From Niastella caeni (GTDB lineage: Bacteria; Bacteroidota; Bacteroidia; Chitinophagales; Chitinophagaceae): a stretch of 64,000 bases of DNA. The notes below the pieces were generated by a model. The model did no database searches. It was not told where the DNA came from and saw only the letters and a list, made by a program, of their open reading frames with translations. The stretch is from NCBI RefSeq assembly GCF_004834005.1, contig NZ_STFF01000007.1, forward strand, positions 124,001 through 188,000, in the 5' to 3' direction. Numbering within the stretch: the stretch's first letter is position 1; every line of letters begins with the position of its first letter. Positions 50,606-59,231 of this stretch are shown here, piece by piece. Both the position numbers and the translations under genes were made by a program.

Positions 50606-51862
50606 TTACTCTTTTTTCAATACCAGCTCCTGCATATTGCCATAATTCTCATAGCTCGACGTAACGACCCTGTCGCCGGGTTTTAATCCTTCCAGAACTT
50701 CGTAATAATCGGGGTTCTGCCGGCCCAATTGAATATCGACTTTATAAGCTGTCTTTCCATCTTCACTTACCTTAAAGACCCAGTTGCCGCCGCTTGTTTG
50801 AAAGAACCCGCCTTTGGCTATCAGCACCGCCTGGGTTTCGTCGCTCAGCGCCAGTAGAACCTGCAACGTCTGGCCACGCCGAATGTTTTGCGGTACTTCG
50901 CCTACAAACTCCATGTCAACCTGAAAACGGCCGCTCACCACCTGGGTATAAACCTTTTTGATGCGGAGTTTATATTCTTTATTCACCAGTGTAAACTTAG
51001 CGGTTAACCCGGTAAAAACATTTGAAATATAATGTTCATCAATATCGGCCCTGATCTTAAATCCGCTCGTAGCGTCTATTTGTCCAAGCCGGGTACCGGC
51101 GCTGATGTTCTGACCGATCTCTGCGTCAAAGGAGGTCAACTGACCGCTGATAGGCGATTTCACCACCAGGTCGCCTACTTTTTTCTTCATCAGGTCAAGC
51201 GCTTTTTTCATATTCAGGTACGATTGCTCGTTCTGCTGCAACTGGATCTTGTTGGTAGAAGAATCCTGCCGCATAATATCTTCCGTTAGCTTTTTACGGC
51301 GCACCTGGTATTGGTAAGAATTTTCGGCCTGCTGGTATTCCTGCGACCCGATTACCTTTTGTGCGAACAATTTTTTATTCAGGAGATATAAGCGTTCTGC
51401 TTCTTTTAATGCGTTGTCAACTTCGGCCATCTGGTTTAACCGGGCTACAGTATTTTGCTGTGCGTTGTTGCGGGCGATCTGCATTTGCGTTAATACGTTG
51501 AACACGCTGGTTTCCTGGTTGGCCAGGCTCAGTTCCAGGTCGGGGTTCGATAAGCGAAGGATAGGTTGGCCTTCCTGCATCATGGCGCCGTCTTCAACAA
51601 ATTTCTGTTCAACCCGTCCGCCTTCCTGTGCATCGAGGTAGATTGATGTTTGGGGTAACACGATCCCGTTAATTGGTATGGTTACCTGGAAGGGGCCTTT
51701 CTTCACTTCGCTGATAGTGATTCGTTCGGTATCTACGTTCAGGCGGCTTTTGCCCGATGTGAAGTAATAACTTGCCGATATCAATACGGTGATCGCTGTA
51801 ATGCCCGCGAGGGTTAAGATCCGTTTAGAGGTCCATTTCTTTTTTGCTATAACTCTATCCAC
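50606..51862 (-). CDS. Periplasmic adaptor (HlyD/MacA-type membrane fusion protein)
   Basis: About 418 residues from the GTG at 51862, which gives VDRVIAKKKWTSKRIL and then the membrane anchor (about 15-33). The longer frame to a GTG at 51922 adds 20 residues without family likeness. A split biotinyl/lipoyl-like half ('GGRVEQKFVEDGAMMQEGQPILRLSNPDLEL'), a long coiled-coil hairpin (about residues 120-240), and the return lipoyl half ('VKSPISGQLTSFDAEIGQNISAGTRLGQI') are seen, then beta-barrel and membrane-proximal domains. It connects the permease to the TolC-like duct. First gene of the locus; the conserved element 52019-52046 lies upstream. Confidence 0.93.
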   Translation of the reverse strand: MDRVIAKKKWTSKRILTLAGITAITVLISASYYFTSGKSRLNVDTERITISEVKKGPFQVTIPINGIVLPQTSIYLDAQEGGRVEQKFVEDGAMMQEGQPILRLSNPDLELSLANQETSVFNVLTQMQIARNNAQQNTVARLNQMAEVDNALKEAERLYLLNKKLFAQKVIGSQEYQQAENSYQYQVRRKKLTEDIMRQDSSTNKIQLQQNEQSYLNMKKALDLMKKKVGDLVVKSPISGQLTSFDAEIGQNISAGTRLGQIDATSGFKIRADIDEHYISNVFTGLTAKFTLVNKEYKLRIKKVYTQVVSGRFQVDMEFVGEVPQNIRRGQTLQVLLALSDETQAVLIAKGGFFQTSGGNWVFKVSEDGKTAYKVDIQLGRQNPDYYEVLEGLKPGDRVVTSSYENYGNMQELVLKKE

Positions 51863-52018
51863 TGTAAAAATTTTTAATGTAATCCGAAAGTTGGAACGGG
51901 TGTTTGATCCATCGATCCCCACTTTCCTGTATTTCCTTCCAATAACAATATGCCAGAATATAAGAAGTATGAAAACCAGTGTATTAGACTACAAATAGCT
52001 ACGAGGCTGTTCACAACT

Positions 52019-52046
52019 GGTACAACCGGTGTACGGTTTCGATACA
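52019..52046 (-). promoter_or_regulatory. Conserved 28-nt element, candidate activator site (copy 2)
   Basis: Core GTGTACGGTTTCGATACA preceded by GGTACAACCG. It holds an exact GTACA-N5-TGTAC dyad and a third TACA half-site. It sits in the divergent region between the adaptor and the response-regulator gene. On the minus strand a TGGCAT motif (51950-51955) follows 63 nt away, as in the other copy. Confidence 0.65.
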
Positions 52047-52088
52047 CTGGGGTAAAAGAGCTGTTCTTTCATAAAAAATTGTTTGCCA

Positions 52089-52096
52089 TACCTTTG
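52089..52096 (+). promoter_or_regulatory. Possible -7 promoter element of the response-regulator gene
   Basis: TACCTTTG fits the Bacteroidota TAnnTTTG element; CTTTC lies about 20 nt upstream as a weak -33 box. It is 76 bp from the ATG. Confidence 0.4.
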
Positions 52097-52171
52097 TAAT
52101 TATGGTATAATTGTAGTTGAAGCATAACCATCAAACCATATAGTCATCAAACCATCACAAATTATTATGCT

Positions 52172-53530
52172 ATGTTGTTAAAGAATGCCTCTATACTCGT
52201 AATAGATGATGACGTTGATGTGCTGACGGCTGTGCGCCTGCTGTTAAAAACAGAAGCGAAAGAAGTAGTAACAGAGAAGAACCCCGAGAATCTTCGATGG
52301 TTATTATCGAAGCAGTCATTTGATGTGATCTTGCTCGACATGAATTTCAACAGTTCTATCAATACAGGCAACGAGGGATTATTCTGGTTGAAGAAAGTGA
52401 AAGAGTTTAAATCGGAAGCGGCTGTTATCATGATCACAGCCTATGGTGATATTGATTTGGCGGTTCGTTCACTGAAAGAAGGCGCTGCTGATTTTGTAGT
52501 GAAACCCTGGCATAATGAAAAGCTCATCATAACCATAAAAGATGCTTTAAAAAGAAAAGAAAGTAAAACGGCATTACCATCTGTGCGGAGCAGCGATTCC
52601 ATCATTGGAAAAGAATTGCTGGGCGAATCGGATGTAATGGCGGATATTTTTTATAAGATCGAAAAGATAGCGCCTACCGATGCCAATATTTTAATTCTTG
52701 GCGAAAATGGAACCGGTAAAGACCTGATCGCAAAAGCCATTCACCAGCAATCGTTGCGGGAAAAGAAGGCCTATGTAAAAGTAGATGTGGGTGCGCTGAC
52801 TGAAACATTGTTTGAAAGCGAATTGTTTGGTCATAAGAAGGGCGCTTTTACCGATGCACGGGAAGACAGGGTGGGCAGGTTTGAAGCTGCTAACGGCGGA
52901 ACACTTTTTCTTGATGAGATTGGCAATATTTCGCTGCATCAGCAAGCCAAATTACTAAGCGTTTTGCAAAACCGGCAGGTTATTCGTTTAGGAACCAATG
53001 ATCCGGTGCCTGTTGATATTCGTTTAATATGCGCTACCAATGTGCCGTTGGCAGAACTGGCCAATGAAAGCCGTTTCCGTAAAGACCTTATCTATCGTAT
53101 CAACACGGTTGAGATCATGGTGCCACCCTTACGAAAACGGGGAAACGATATAATTCTGCTGGCAAATTATTTTAGCCGGGTGTACAGCAATAAATACCTG
53201 AAACCGGTGATGGAATTTGATGATAAGGCGATTGAGAAATTGCTCACCTATCATTTCCCTGGTAATATCCGGGAATTGCAATATACCATTGAACGCGCGG
53301 TGATCATGTCAGACGGGCATGTGTTGCAGGCTACCGATCTTATCTTTTCGCCCATTGAATCGGGCACTACGCGGGAGAAAGAACCCGATGAACTGAACCT
53401 GAGTGCCGTGGAAAAGAATACTATCCTGCATGTTATTGAAAAGCACAATGGAAATATCACCCGCGCGGCGAAGGAGTTGGGGTTGACCAGGACGGCGTTG
53501 TATCGCAGGCTAAGTAAGTACGATATTTGA
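52172..53530 (+). CDS. Sigma-54-dependent response regulator (NtrC type)
   Basis: 452 residues. Receiver domain 1-120 with acidic pocket IDDD (11-14), phosphoacceptor Asp56 ('VILLDMNF') and Lys111 ('VVKPW'). AAA+ domain has Walker A GENGTGKD (177-184) and Walker B 'GGTLFLDEIG'. The sigma-54 contact loop reads GAFTDA (224-229) instead of GAFTGA. A Fis-type helix-turn-helix ends the protein ('RAAKELGLTRTALYRRLSKYDI'). It should be phosphorylated by the kinase encoded 72 bp downstream and act on the divergent efflux genes. The ATG at 52172 gives a complete receiver. Confidence 0.95.
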   Translation: MLLKNASILVIDDDVDVLTAVRLLLKTEAKEVVTEKNPENLRWLLSKQSFDVILLDMNFNSSINTGNEGLFWLKKVKEFKSEAAVIMITAYGDIDLAVRSLKEGAADFVVKPWHNEKLIITIKDALKRKESKTALPSVRSSDSIIGKELLGESDVMADIFYKIEKIAPTDANILILGENGTGKDLIAKAIHQQSLREKKAYVKVDVGALTETLFESELFGHKKGAFTDAREDRVGRFEAANGGTLFLDEIGNISLHQQAKLLSVLQNRQVIRLGTNDPVPVDIRLICATNVPLAELANESRFRKDLIYRINTVEIMVPPLRKRGNDIILLANYFSRVYSNKYLKPVMEFDDKAIEKLLTYHFPGNIRELQYTIERAVIMSDGHVLQATDLIFSPIESGTTREKEPDELNLSAVEKNTILHVIEKHNGNITRAAKELGLTRTALYRRLSKYDI

Positions 53531-53602
53531 GCGTGAAACGGCAAAAATTCACCATTGACCATTGTGGGATAGAAAACAAAACCTAATTTTTAAACTTTCA
53601 TT

Positions 53603-54946
53603 TTGTTCTATAAGCGATTTGAATGGCGGATCATTTTCCAGGTGTTATTCCTGTTTATAACACTGGTTATATCATCGTTCCTGCTGGTAAAAGGGTTATA
53701 TGTTTATATGGTGATCATGGTGCCGCTGATCATTTATGCGGTTTTGGAACTATACCGTTTTCAACGAAAGGCGCATACCGAGCTCAACCAGTTTGTTGAG
53801 TCGGTCCATTATCGTGATTTCTCCCGCTATTTTGATGTAAAACATGCCCCGGTGGAGTTGCAGCCCCTGCGGAAAGGGTTCAATGAGATCAATTCTACGT
53901 TTAAGGTGATCAGTAAGGAAAAGGAAACGCAATTTCAATACCTGCAAAAAATACTGGAGCTGGTAGATACCGGCATTTTATCGTATCGCGAACATAACGG
54001 GGAAGTAGTTTGGATGAATGAATCGCTGAAGCGGATGCTGCAACTGCCTTATTTGAAAACCATTCATTCGCTGGCCCGCCGCGATAATGAATTGTACCGG
54101 CAGGTAACCTTGTTAAAGCCGGGCGAAACGATGATCGCTACGGCCCATACAGAAAAAACATCGTTTAAGTTATTGATGTCTGCCACTGCCTTTCAAACCG
54201 ATGGCAATAAGTTCAAGCTGATCGCATTTCAGAATGTAAGCGAGGCGTTGGATGAAACGGAATCGAAGGCCTGGCAAAAGCTATTGAGTGTAATGACGCA
54301 TGAGATCATGAATTCCATTGCGCCTATTTCATCCCTGGCTGAAACATTAAAATACCGGTTACAACAGTTTGCGGTACGGCCCGATATTGAATCCGGCTCC
54401 ATGGACGACCTGGAACTGGGCATCGATACCATCAAAAGAAGGAGTGAGGGCTTGCTGAAATTCGCCGAAACGTATCGTAACCTGAATAAGATCACCACGC
54501 TGAACCTGAATAAGATCTATGTGCGTGATCTGTTCGAAAACCTGCATCACCTGATGCAGCCAACGCTGGATCAAAAGAATATTGAACTGGAAATTATATT
54601 GAAAGATCCCGATCTGCAACTGGATGCCGATACGAACCTGTTGGAACAGGTGCTGATCAACCTGGTGGTGAATGCCATGGAGGCGGTAAAAGAGCGTGAG
54701 GAGCCGCGCATTGTTTTATCGGCTTATTATGCCAGCAACCATAAGACGGTGATTAAAGTAGGCGATAATGGGATCGGCATGCCCGAAGAGGTCCTTGATA
54801 AAATATTCATTCCATTCTTCAGCACCAAAAAAAACGGCAGTGGCATTGGCTTAAGCCTTTGCAAACAAATTATGATGCTGCATAAAGGAAATATTCAGGT
54901 GCAATCTGTAGAAGGGCAGGGGACCGCGTTTATGATGCAATTTTGA
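53603..54946 (+). CDS. NtrB-like sensor histidine kinase
   Basis: 447 residues from a TTG at 53603; no ATG is available before the first helix. Two helices (about 11-30 and 33-50) leave almost no periplasmic loop, so sensing is probably within the membrane or cytoplasm. A PAS-like region (about 110-215, 'ELVDTGILSYREHNGEVVWMNESL') precedes the H-box 'MTHEIMNSIAPISSL' (His233). N-box 'NLVVNAMEA', G1 'DNGIGMPE' and G2 'GSGIGLSLCKQI' are intact. It is the cognate kinase of the upstream response regulator. Its 3' end overlaps the convergent gene by 17 bp. Confidence 0.93.
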   Translation: MFYKRFEWRIIFQVLFLFITLVISSFLLVKGLYVYMVIMVPLIIYAVLELYRFQRKAHTELNQFVESVHYRDFSRYFDVKHAPVELQPLRKGFNEINSTFKVISKEKETQFQYLQKILELVDTGILSYREHNGEVVWMNESLKRMLQLPYLKTIHSLARRDNELYRQVTLLKPGETMIATAHTEKTSFKLLMSATAFQTDGNKFKLIAFQNVSEALDETESKAWQKLLSVMTHEIMNSIAPISSLAETLKYRLQQFAVRPDIESGSMDDLELGIDTIKRRSEGLLKFAETYRNLNKITTLNLNKIYVRDLFENLHHLMQPTLDQKNIELEIILKDPDLQLDADTNLLEQVLINLVVNAMEAVKEREEPRIVLSAYYASNHKTVIKVGDNGIGMPEEVLDKIFIPFFSTKKNGSGIGLSLCKQIMMLHKGNIQVQSVEGQGTAFMMQF

Positions 54947-55439
54947 TCCTTTTCACCAACCAGCTTTCCTTCACCGGAATTAGCCATTTGTTCTCCAGCT
55001 CTTCTTTCGTTTGTACCAGGTTGTTAAAATAAATGGTATCGGGCGTAATAAAATTATTATCGATGGCGTATTGCAATTGGGCCATTGGCAGCATTTGCAC
55101 TTTATCTTTTAATTTAAAGGCCAACGTGGTGCGATCGAACATATTTACATTGAAAAGCTGTTCAATTTGTTTTATCAATCGCACAGAACTATCGGTGCTG
55201 CAACCACTCACGCCGGTAGCCCGCTCATCTGCCATCAATACAATAAACTGACCGAACAACAAATTAGCATACCCTTTCACCGGCGCGCCATGCGACTGCC
55301 AGTTGGCGGTAAAATTGTTTAACAGGTCCTCAATGTGCAAGGCTTCGCTCATCATAAACAGCCGGCTGCTCTGATACACCCACACCCTCGAATCAGGCGC
55401 AAAATCGGCTGGTAATAATTCCCAGTAGTTATCTATCAT
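54930..55439 (-). CDS. Conserved Bacteroidota protein of unknown function
   Basis: 169 residues. 'YWELLPADFAPDSRVWVYQSSRLF', then 'ANLLFGQFIVLMADERATGVSGCSTDSSVRLIKQIEQLFNVNMFDRTTLAFK'. I recall similar about 160-residue proteins in Bacteroidota that carry a misleading ABC-ATPase label, but no Walker motif is present here. The most conserved part is probably the GCSTDSS motif. No signal peptide or helix, so cytoplasmic. Its stop overlaps the histidine-kinase stop by 17 bp, and ychF lies 33 bp downstream, but on the same strand the gene starts before ychF rather than with it. Confidence 0.75.
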   Translation of the reverse strand: MIDNYWELLPADFAPDSRVWVYQSSRLFMMSEALHIEDLLNNFTANWQSHGAPVKGYANLLFGQFIVLMADERATGVSGCSTDSSVRLIKQIEQLFNVNMFDRTTLAFKLKDKVQMLPMAQLQYAIDNNFITPDTIYFNNLVQTKEELENKWLIPVKESWLVKRIKIAS

Positions 55440-55472
55440 ATTACTAAGTTAACACAAAACCCGTCAGATGGT

Positions 55473-56570
55473 TTATACATTAAACCTAAAATGCATCACA
55501 TCGCCGTCTTTTACAATATATTCCTTGCCTTCTATGCGCAGTTTACCGGCGTCGCGGCAGGCGGCTTCTGAACCTAAAGTAACAAAGTCGTTATAAGCTA
55601 TTACTTCCGCCTTGATAAACCCTTTTTCAAAATCGGTGTGAATTACACTGGCGGCCTGCGGCGCTTTCCAACCTTCGTGGATCGTCCAGGCGCGAACTTC
55701 CTGCACCCCGGCGGTGAAATACGTTTGCAGGTTCAATAATTTATAGGTAGAATGGATCAACCGGTCCAGGGCGGGCTCCGTCATTTTGTATTCTTCCATG
55801 AACATCTGCTTGTCGGCCGGGTCTTCCATTTCGCTGATCTGCGCTTCAATAGAATTGTTCATGATGATCACCTGGGCTTTTTCGTTCTTAACGGCTTCCT
55901 GTAGAGCGGCCGAGAACTTGTTACCGGTATGCATGCTGGCTTCGTCAACATTGGCTACATACAGCACCGGTTTTTCGGTGAGCAGGAACAGGTCTGCAAT
56001 GGCCGGGCGTTCTTCTTTTGTGAAGTCGAGTTCTCTAATACTTTTGCCTTTTTCAAGGTGCTCTTTACAACGTACCAGTACTTCGTATTCAACTTTCAGC
56101 TTGGGATCGAGCCGGGCCTGTTTTTCTATGCGGCTCAGCTTTTTTTCCACGCTTTCCAGGTCTTTCAATTGCAATTCAATATCAATGATCTCTTTATCGC
56201 CAACGGGGTTGATGGCGCCTTCATCGCGTAAAATGTTCTCATCCTCAAAACAACGGATCACGTGAATAATGGCATCCACTTCGCGAATGTTTCCCAGGAA
56301 TTTATTACCCAACCCTTCTCCTTTGCTGGCGCCGCGCACCAGTCCGGCAATGTCTACAATCTCGATCTGTGTAGGAACAATGCGGTCGGGGTGAACCAGT
56401 TCGGCCAGTTTGTTCAGGCGGGCATCGGGCACATCAACCAGTCCAACATTCGGGTCAATGGTACAGAAACGATAATTGCTGGCTTGCGCTTTTGCACTGT
56501 TGCTCACTGCGTTAAATAAGGTTGATTTCCCAACGTTCGGTAATCCGACAATTCCTGCTTGTAAGGCCAT
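55473..56570 (-). CDS. ychF: Redox-regulated ATPase YchF (Obg family)
   Basis: 365 residues. P-loop GLPNVGKST (9-17) and 'DIAGLVRGASKGEGLGNKFL' (switch region, DxxG). In place of the NKxD guanine-specificity motif is 'VANVDE', as in ATP-preferring YchF. A coiled-coil insertion (about 125-190) and the C-terminal TGS domain ('LQTYFTAGVQEVRAWTIHEGWKAPQAASVIHTDFEKGFIKAEVI') complete the family pattern. It binds ribosomes and is linked to translation and stress response. Usual length. It follows the conserved hypothetical gene on the same strand by 33 bp. Confidence 0.96.
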   Translation of the reverse strand: MALQAGIVGLPNVGKSTLFNAVSNSAKAQASNYRFCTIDPNVGLVDVPDARLNKLAELVHPDRIVPTQIEIVDIAGLVRGASKGEGLGNKFLGNIREVDAIIHVIRCFEDENILRDEGAINPVGDKEIIDIELQLKDLESVEKKLSRIEKQARLDPKLKVEYEVLVRCKEHLEKGKSIRELDFTKEERPAIADLFLLTEKPVLYVANVDEASMHTGNKFSAALQEAVKNEKAQVIIMNNSIEAQISEMEDPADKQMFMEEYKMTEPALDRLIHSTYKLLNLQTYFTAGVQEVRAWTIHEGWKAPQAASVIHTDFEKGFIKAEVIAYNDFVTLGSEAACRDAGKLRIEGKEYIVKDGDVMHFRFNV

Positions 56571-56758
56571 TTTTTTAGTTTATTGTTTGTGGTTTATGGT
56601 TTTTGGTTATTTGCCTTTCGCCCTCGCGATCGGTTTCGTAACCTCCACACCTGTTTCCCTTCCTCCGAGAACTGTTTTCGGCGCGCAAAGATAGGATATT
56701 ACGGGGTGATAAAATATGCCCGGATTCCTTTATCTTCAGCGCTTAATCTTATTCCCTT

Positions 56759-58162
56759 ATGGCATTAAGTCGTATCTGGAGTGCCTTTATTGTTGTTTCC
56801 ATTTTAGTTGCTGGTATTCAATTTCTCGCCGGTGGTCAAAAGCAGATCTTCAGCTCCATGGTGGTGGGTAAAAGAGGAGATTCGGTACAGGTGAAGCAAA
56901 TGCCTGTTTCTGCGGCCGAACCTTCGCTGTTGGCGGCCTTGGATACCGTTGGCCGGGTAAAGCAGGGCGATCTGATCTACCGGAAAGAGGCAGATAAAGT
57001 GGTGGCTGTTAAGGTGCAGGCCGCCAACGGCATCATCGATACCTGTTGGGATGCGGTGGAATTATGCCTGAAATTAATTGGAGTAATGGCCCTGTTTATC
57101 GGGTTTATGAATATTGCTGAAAGAGCGGGCGGCATCAACCTGTTGTCGCGGATCATTGGACCCTTTTTTACAAAGCTGTTTCCTGAAGTGCCGAAAGGCC
57201 ACCCGGCCATGGGACATATGATCATGAACTTTTCCGCCAATTTACTGGGGCTCGATAATGCGTCTACGCCGTTTGGTTTAAAAGCCATGCAAAGCCTGCA
57301 GGAGCTGAACCCCCAAAAGGAGGTAGCGTCCAATGCACAGATCATGTTCCTCTGTTTGCATGCGGCGGGTTTCAACCTTATTCCGGTAAGCGTTATTGCC
57401 ATCAGGGCCACGCAACATGCCAGCGATCCTACCGATGTGTTCCTGCCCTGTATGATCGTGACGTTTGTGGGCACCATGACGGCCATGTTCATTGTTTCCT
57501 TACGGCAAAAGATAAATCTGCTGCAGCCTGTTATTATTACGTGGATTCTCGGTATTTCCGCTGTGGTTGCCTTGCTGGTATGGTATATTACCACGCTCGA
57601 TGCCAATGCGGTGCAGTTCTTTTCAAGCGTACTGAGCAATGGGTTGATCCTGCTGGTATTTCTATTGATCGTATTGGGTGGTATTTATAAAAAAATTGAC
57701 CTTTTCGATGCTTTTATCGATGGCGCCAAAAATGGTTTCGACACCGCCATCCGCATTATTCCTTACCTGGTGGGTATCATGGTTGCGGTAAGCATGCTTC
57801 GCATCAGCGGTACATTCGATGTGATCATGGAAGGAATAAGAAGTTTCTTTTCATTCCTGGGCGCCGACACCCGGTTTGTGGAAGGTTTGCCAACGGCCTT
57901 GATACGCCCGTTAAGCGGTGGCGCTGCCCGTGGTATGATGGTAAGCACCATGATCGCTAATGGTCCCGATTCATTCGCAAGCCGCCTTTCCGGTATTTTC
58001 CAGGGCGCAGCGGATACCACCTTCTATGTGGTGGCTGTGTATTTTGGCTCTGTTTCTATTAAAAATACCCGGTATTCCATTGGCACCATGCTGCTGGCCG
58101 ACCTGGCGGGCATTATTACGGCGATCATCCTGGCGTATTTATTCTTTGGAGGAAGCGTGTAA
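56759..58162 (+). CDS. Fused SpmA/SpmB-like nucleoside-recognition (Gate) membrane protein
   Basis: 467 residues with about ten helices. Two Gate/nucleoside-recognition domains in tandem: first about 105-260 ('GIIDTCWDAVELCLKLIGVMALFIGFMNIAERAGGINLLSRIIGPFF...NFSANLLGLDNASTPFGLKAM'), second about 290-465 ('DGAKNGFDTAIRIIPYLVGIMVAVSMLRISG...LPTALIRPLSGGAARGMM'). In Firmicutes the halves are separate SpmA and SpmB proteins of spore cortex dehydration; a fused single-chain form is common in non-sporulating Bacteroidota, where the role is unknown. It may be a transporter or channel. Single-gene unit; divergent from ychF. Confidence 0.88.
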   Translation: MALSRIWSAFIVVSILVAGIQFLAGGQKQIFSSMVVGKRGDSVQVKQMPVSAAEPSLLAALDTVGRVKQGDLIYRKEADKVVAVKVQAANGIIDTCWDAVELCLKLIGVMALFIGFMNIAERAGGINLLSRIIGPFFTKLFPEVPKGHPAMGHMIMNFSANLLGLDNASTPFGLKAMQSLQELNPQKEVASNAQIMFLCLHAAGFNLIPVSVIAIRATQHASDPTDVFLPCMIVTFVGTMTAMFIVSLRQKINLLQPVIITWILGISAVVALLVWYITTLDANAVQFFSSVLSNGLILLVFLLIVLGGIYKKIDLFDAFIDGAKNGFDTAIRIIPYLVGIMVAVSMLRISGTFDVIMEGIRSFFSFLGADTRFVEGLPTALIRPLSGGAARGMMVSTMIANGPDSFASRLSGIFQGAADTTFYVVAVYFGSVSIKNTRYSIGTMLLADLAGIITAIILAYLFFGGSV

Positions 58163-58233
58163 GATTAATGTGATAATGCTTTTATGCGAGACTTCTGGTA
58201 ATATTCCGGCACCCCATAACTGCGGGCAAAGGA

Positions 58234-58968
58234 TTAATTGGGATTCGAACTCGAATTCGATTCTCCGTTTATGGCCGAGAACAAGGCTACGATGCCTTTA
58301 TCGAGCTCAGCTATTTTATTATGTAATTGAATATGCGAATCGAGAAACTCGGCGCGCACATCATATAGTTTATCGGCCAGGCCGGTCATATCGCAAAAGG
58401 CGCCCCTGAAATTATCGAAGTCTTCGTCGAGGCTTGCAGAATCAATTTCCATGCGCGCATAGTCCCTGATAATAATATTGAAGTAATTATCATTGAACTC
58501 GTCAAACTGCTTTTCCAGTTTTTCCTGTTGTTGTTCTGTGCCGGCACACTCCGTCTCTGCAGCTCGTAAGCCATCGTAATACGCGTCGTAGGAGTGGTTG
58601 AAGTTATGCAACTGTGTCAACAACGGTTGTGTATCGTAACAAACGCGCTCGCTCTCATCAATGGATTCAATTTCATTTTCCGTTAATGGATCACCCTCCT
58701 GCAGGTAATGCAACATAGGCGTCAGCAACAGGTATTCGTTTTGCAGGTTGTCGAAAATGGCCTGTAACTGTTGCAAGGTTTTGCCGGTGGTTGAGTAATA
58801 GTTCAGCAACTTCGTCAACACCTGGTTGTATGCCTGACAGTTGTTATGCAGATCGATATATTTTTCAAGGGCTTCCTGCTCAAAGGCGCTTAAGGGCGCC
58901 TCGCTATTATACTCCAGTTTAATAATACGGAAAGGGTGATCAATGGTTGTTGGTTTCATAAGCACCAT
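58234..58968 (-). CDS. Hypothetical coiled-coil protein
   Basis: About 244 residues from the ATG at 58968; ATG at 58959 is nearly as good, and the longer frame begins with TTG at 58986. The protein is acidic and helical: 'LHNNCQAYNQVLTKLLNYYSTTGKTLQQLQAIFDNLQNEYLLLTPMLHYL', 'ECAGTEQQQEKLEKQFDEFNDNYFN'. It ends in a Ser/Asn-rich tail. No known motif, signal peptide or membrane helix. It is convergent with the Spm-like gene. I do not recognise a family. Confidence 0.65.
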   Translation of the reverse strand: MVLMKPTTIDHPFRIIKLEYNSEAPLSAFEQEALEKYIDLHNNCQAYNQVLTKLLNYYSTTGKTLQQLQAIFDNLQNEYLLLTPMLHYLQEGDPLTENEIESIDESERVCYDTQPLLTQLHNFNHSYDAYYDGLRAAETECAGTEQQQEKLEKQFDEFNDNYFNIIIRDYARMEIDSASLDEDFDNFRGAFCDMTGLADKLYDVRAEFLDSHIQLHNKIAELDKGIVALFSAINGESNSSSNPN

Positions 58969-59147
58969 TTTGTATAAAGCTACCAATTATTAAGGCAATT
59001 TGTAATGCGTGGTTATAAATTGTTGATTTATTCAGGAAATTTATTTTTTAGTTATTGGTTGTGTAAAATTAGCCTCATTTTATTAAACAGATTAGCGCTT
59101 ATGCCAGCCGTGATGAAAGAAGGGTTGTATGTGTTTTTTATACCAAA

Positions 59148-59173
59148 AGGCGTCCCGATATATCGGGACGCCT
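59148..59173 (-). terminator. 26-bp perfect palindrome, likely terminator after susD
   Basis: AGGCGTCCCGATA is followed by its exact complement TATCGGGACGCCT. On the minus strand TTTT and a later TAAAAAA follow. Core TCCCGATATATCGGGA links it to family F. The rest of 58987-59231 holds no gene. Confidence 0.6.
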
Positions 59174-59231
59174 ATATTCTCATAATCTTTAGTATCGTTG
59201 ACCCTCGTACGAAATGACGGCCATCAACATT

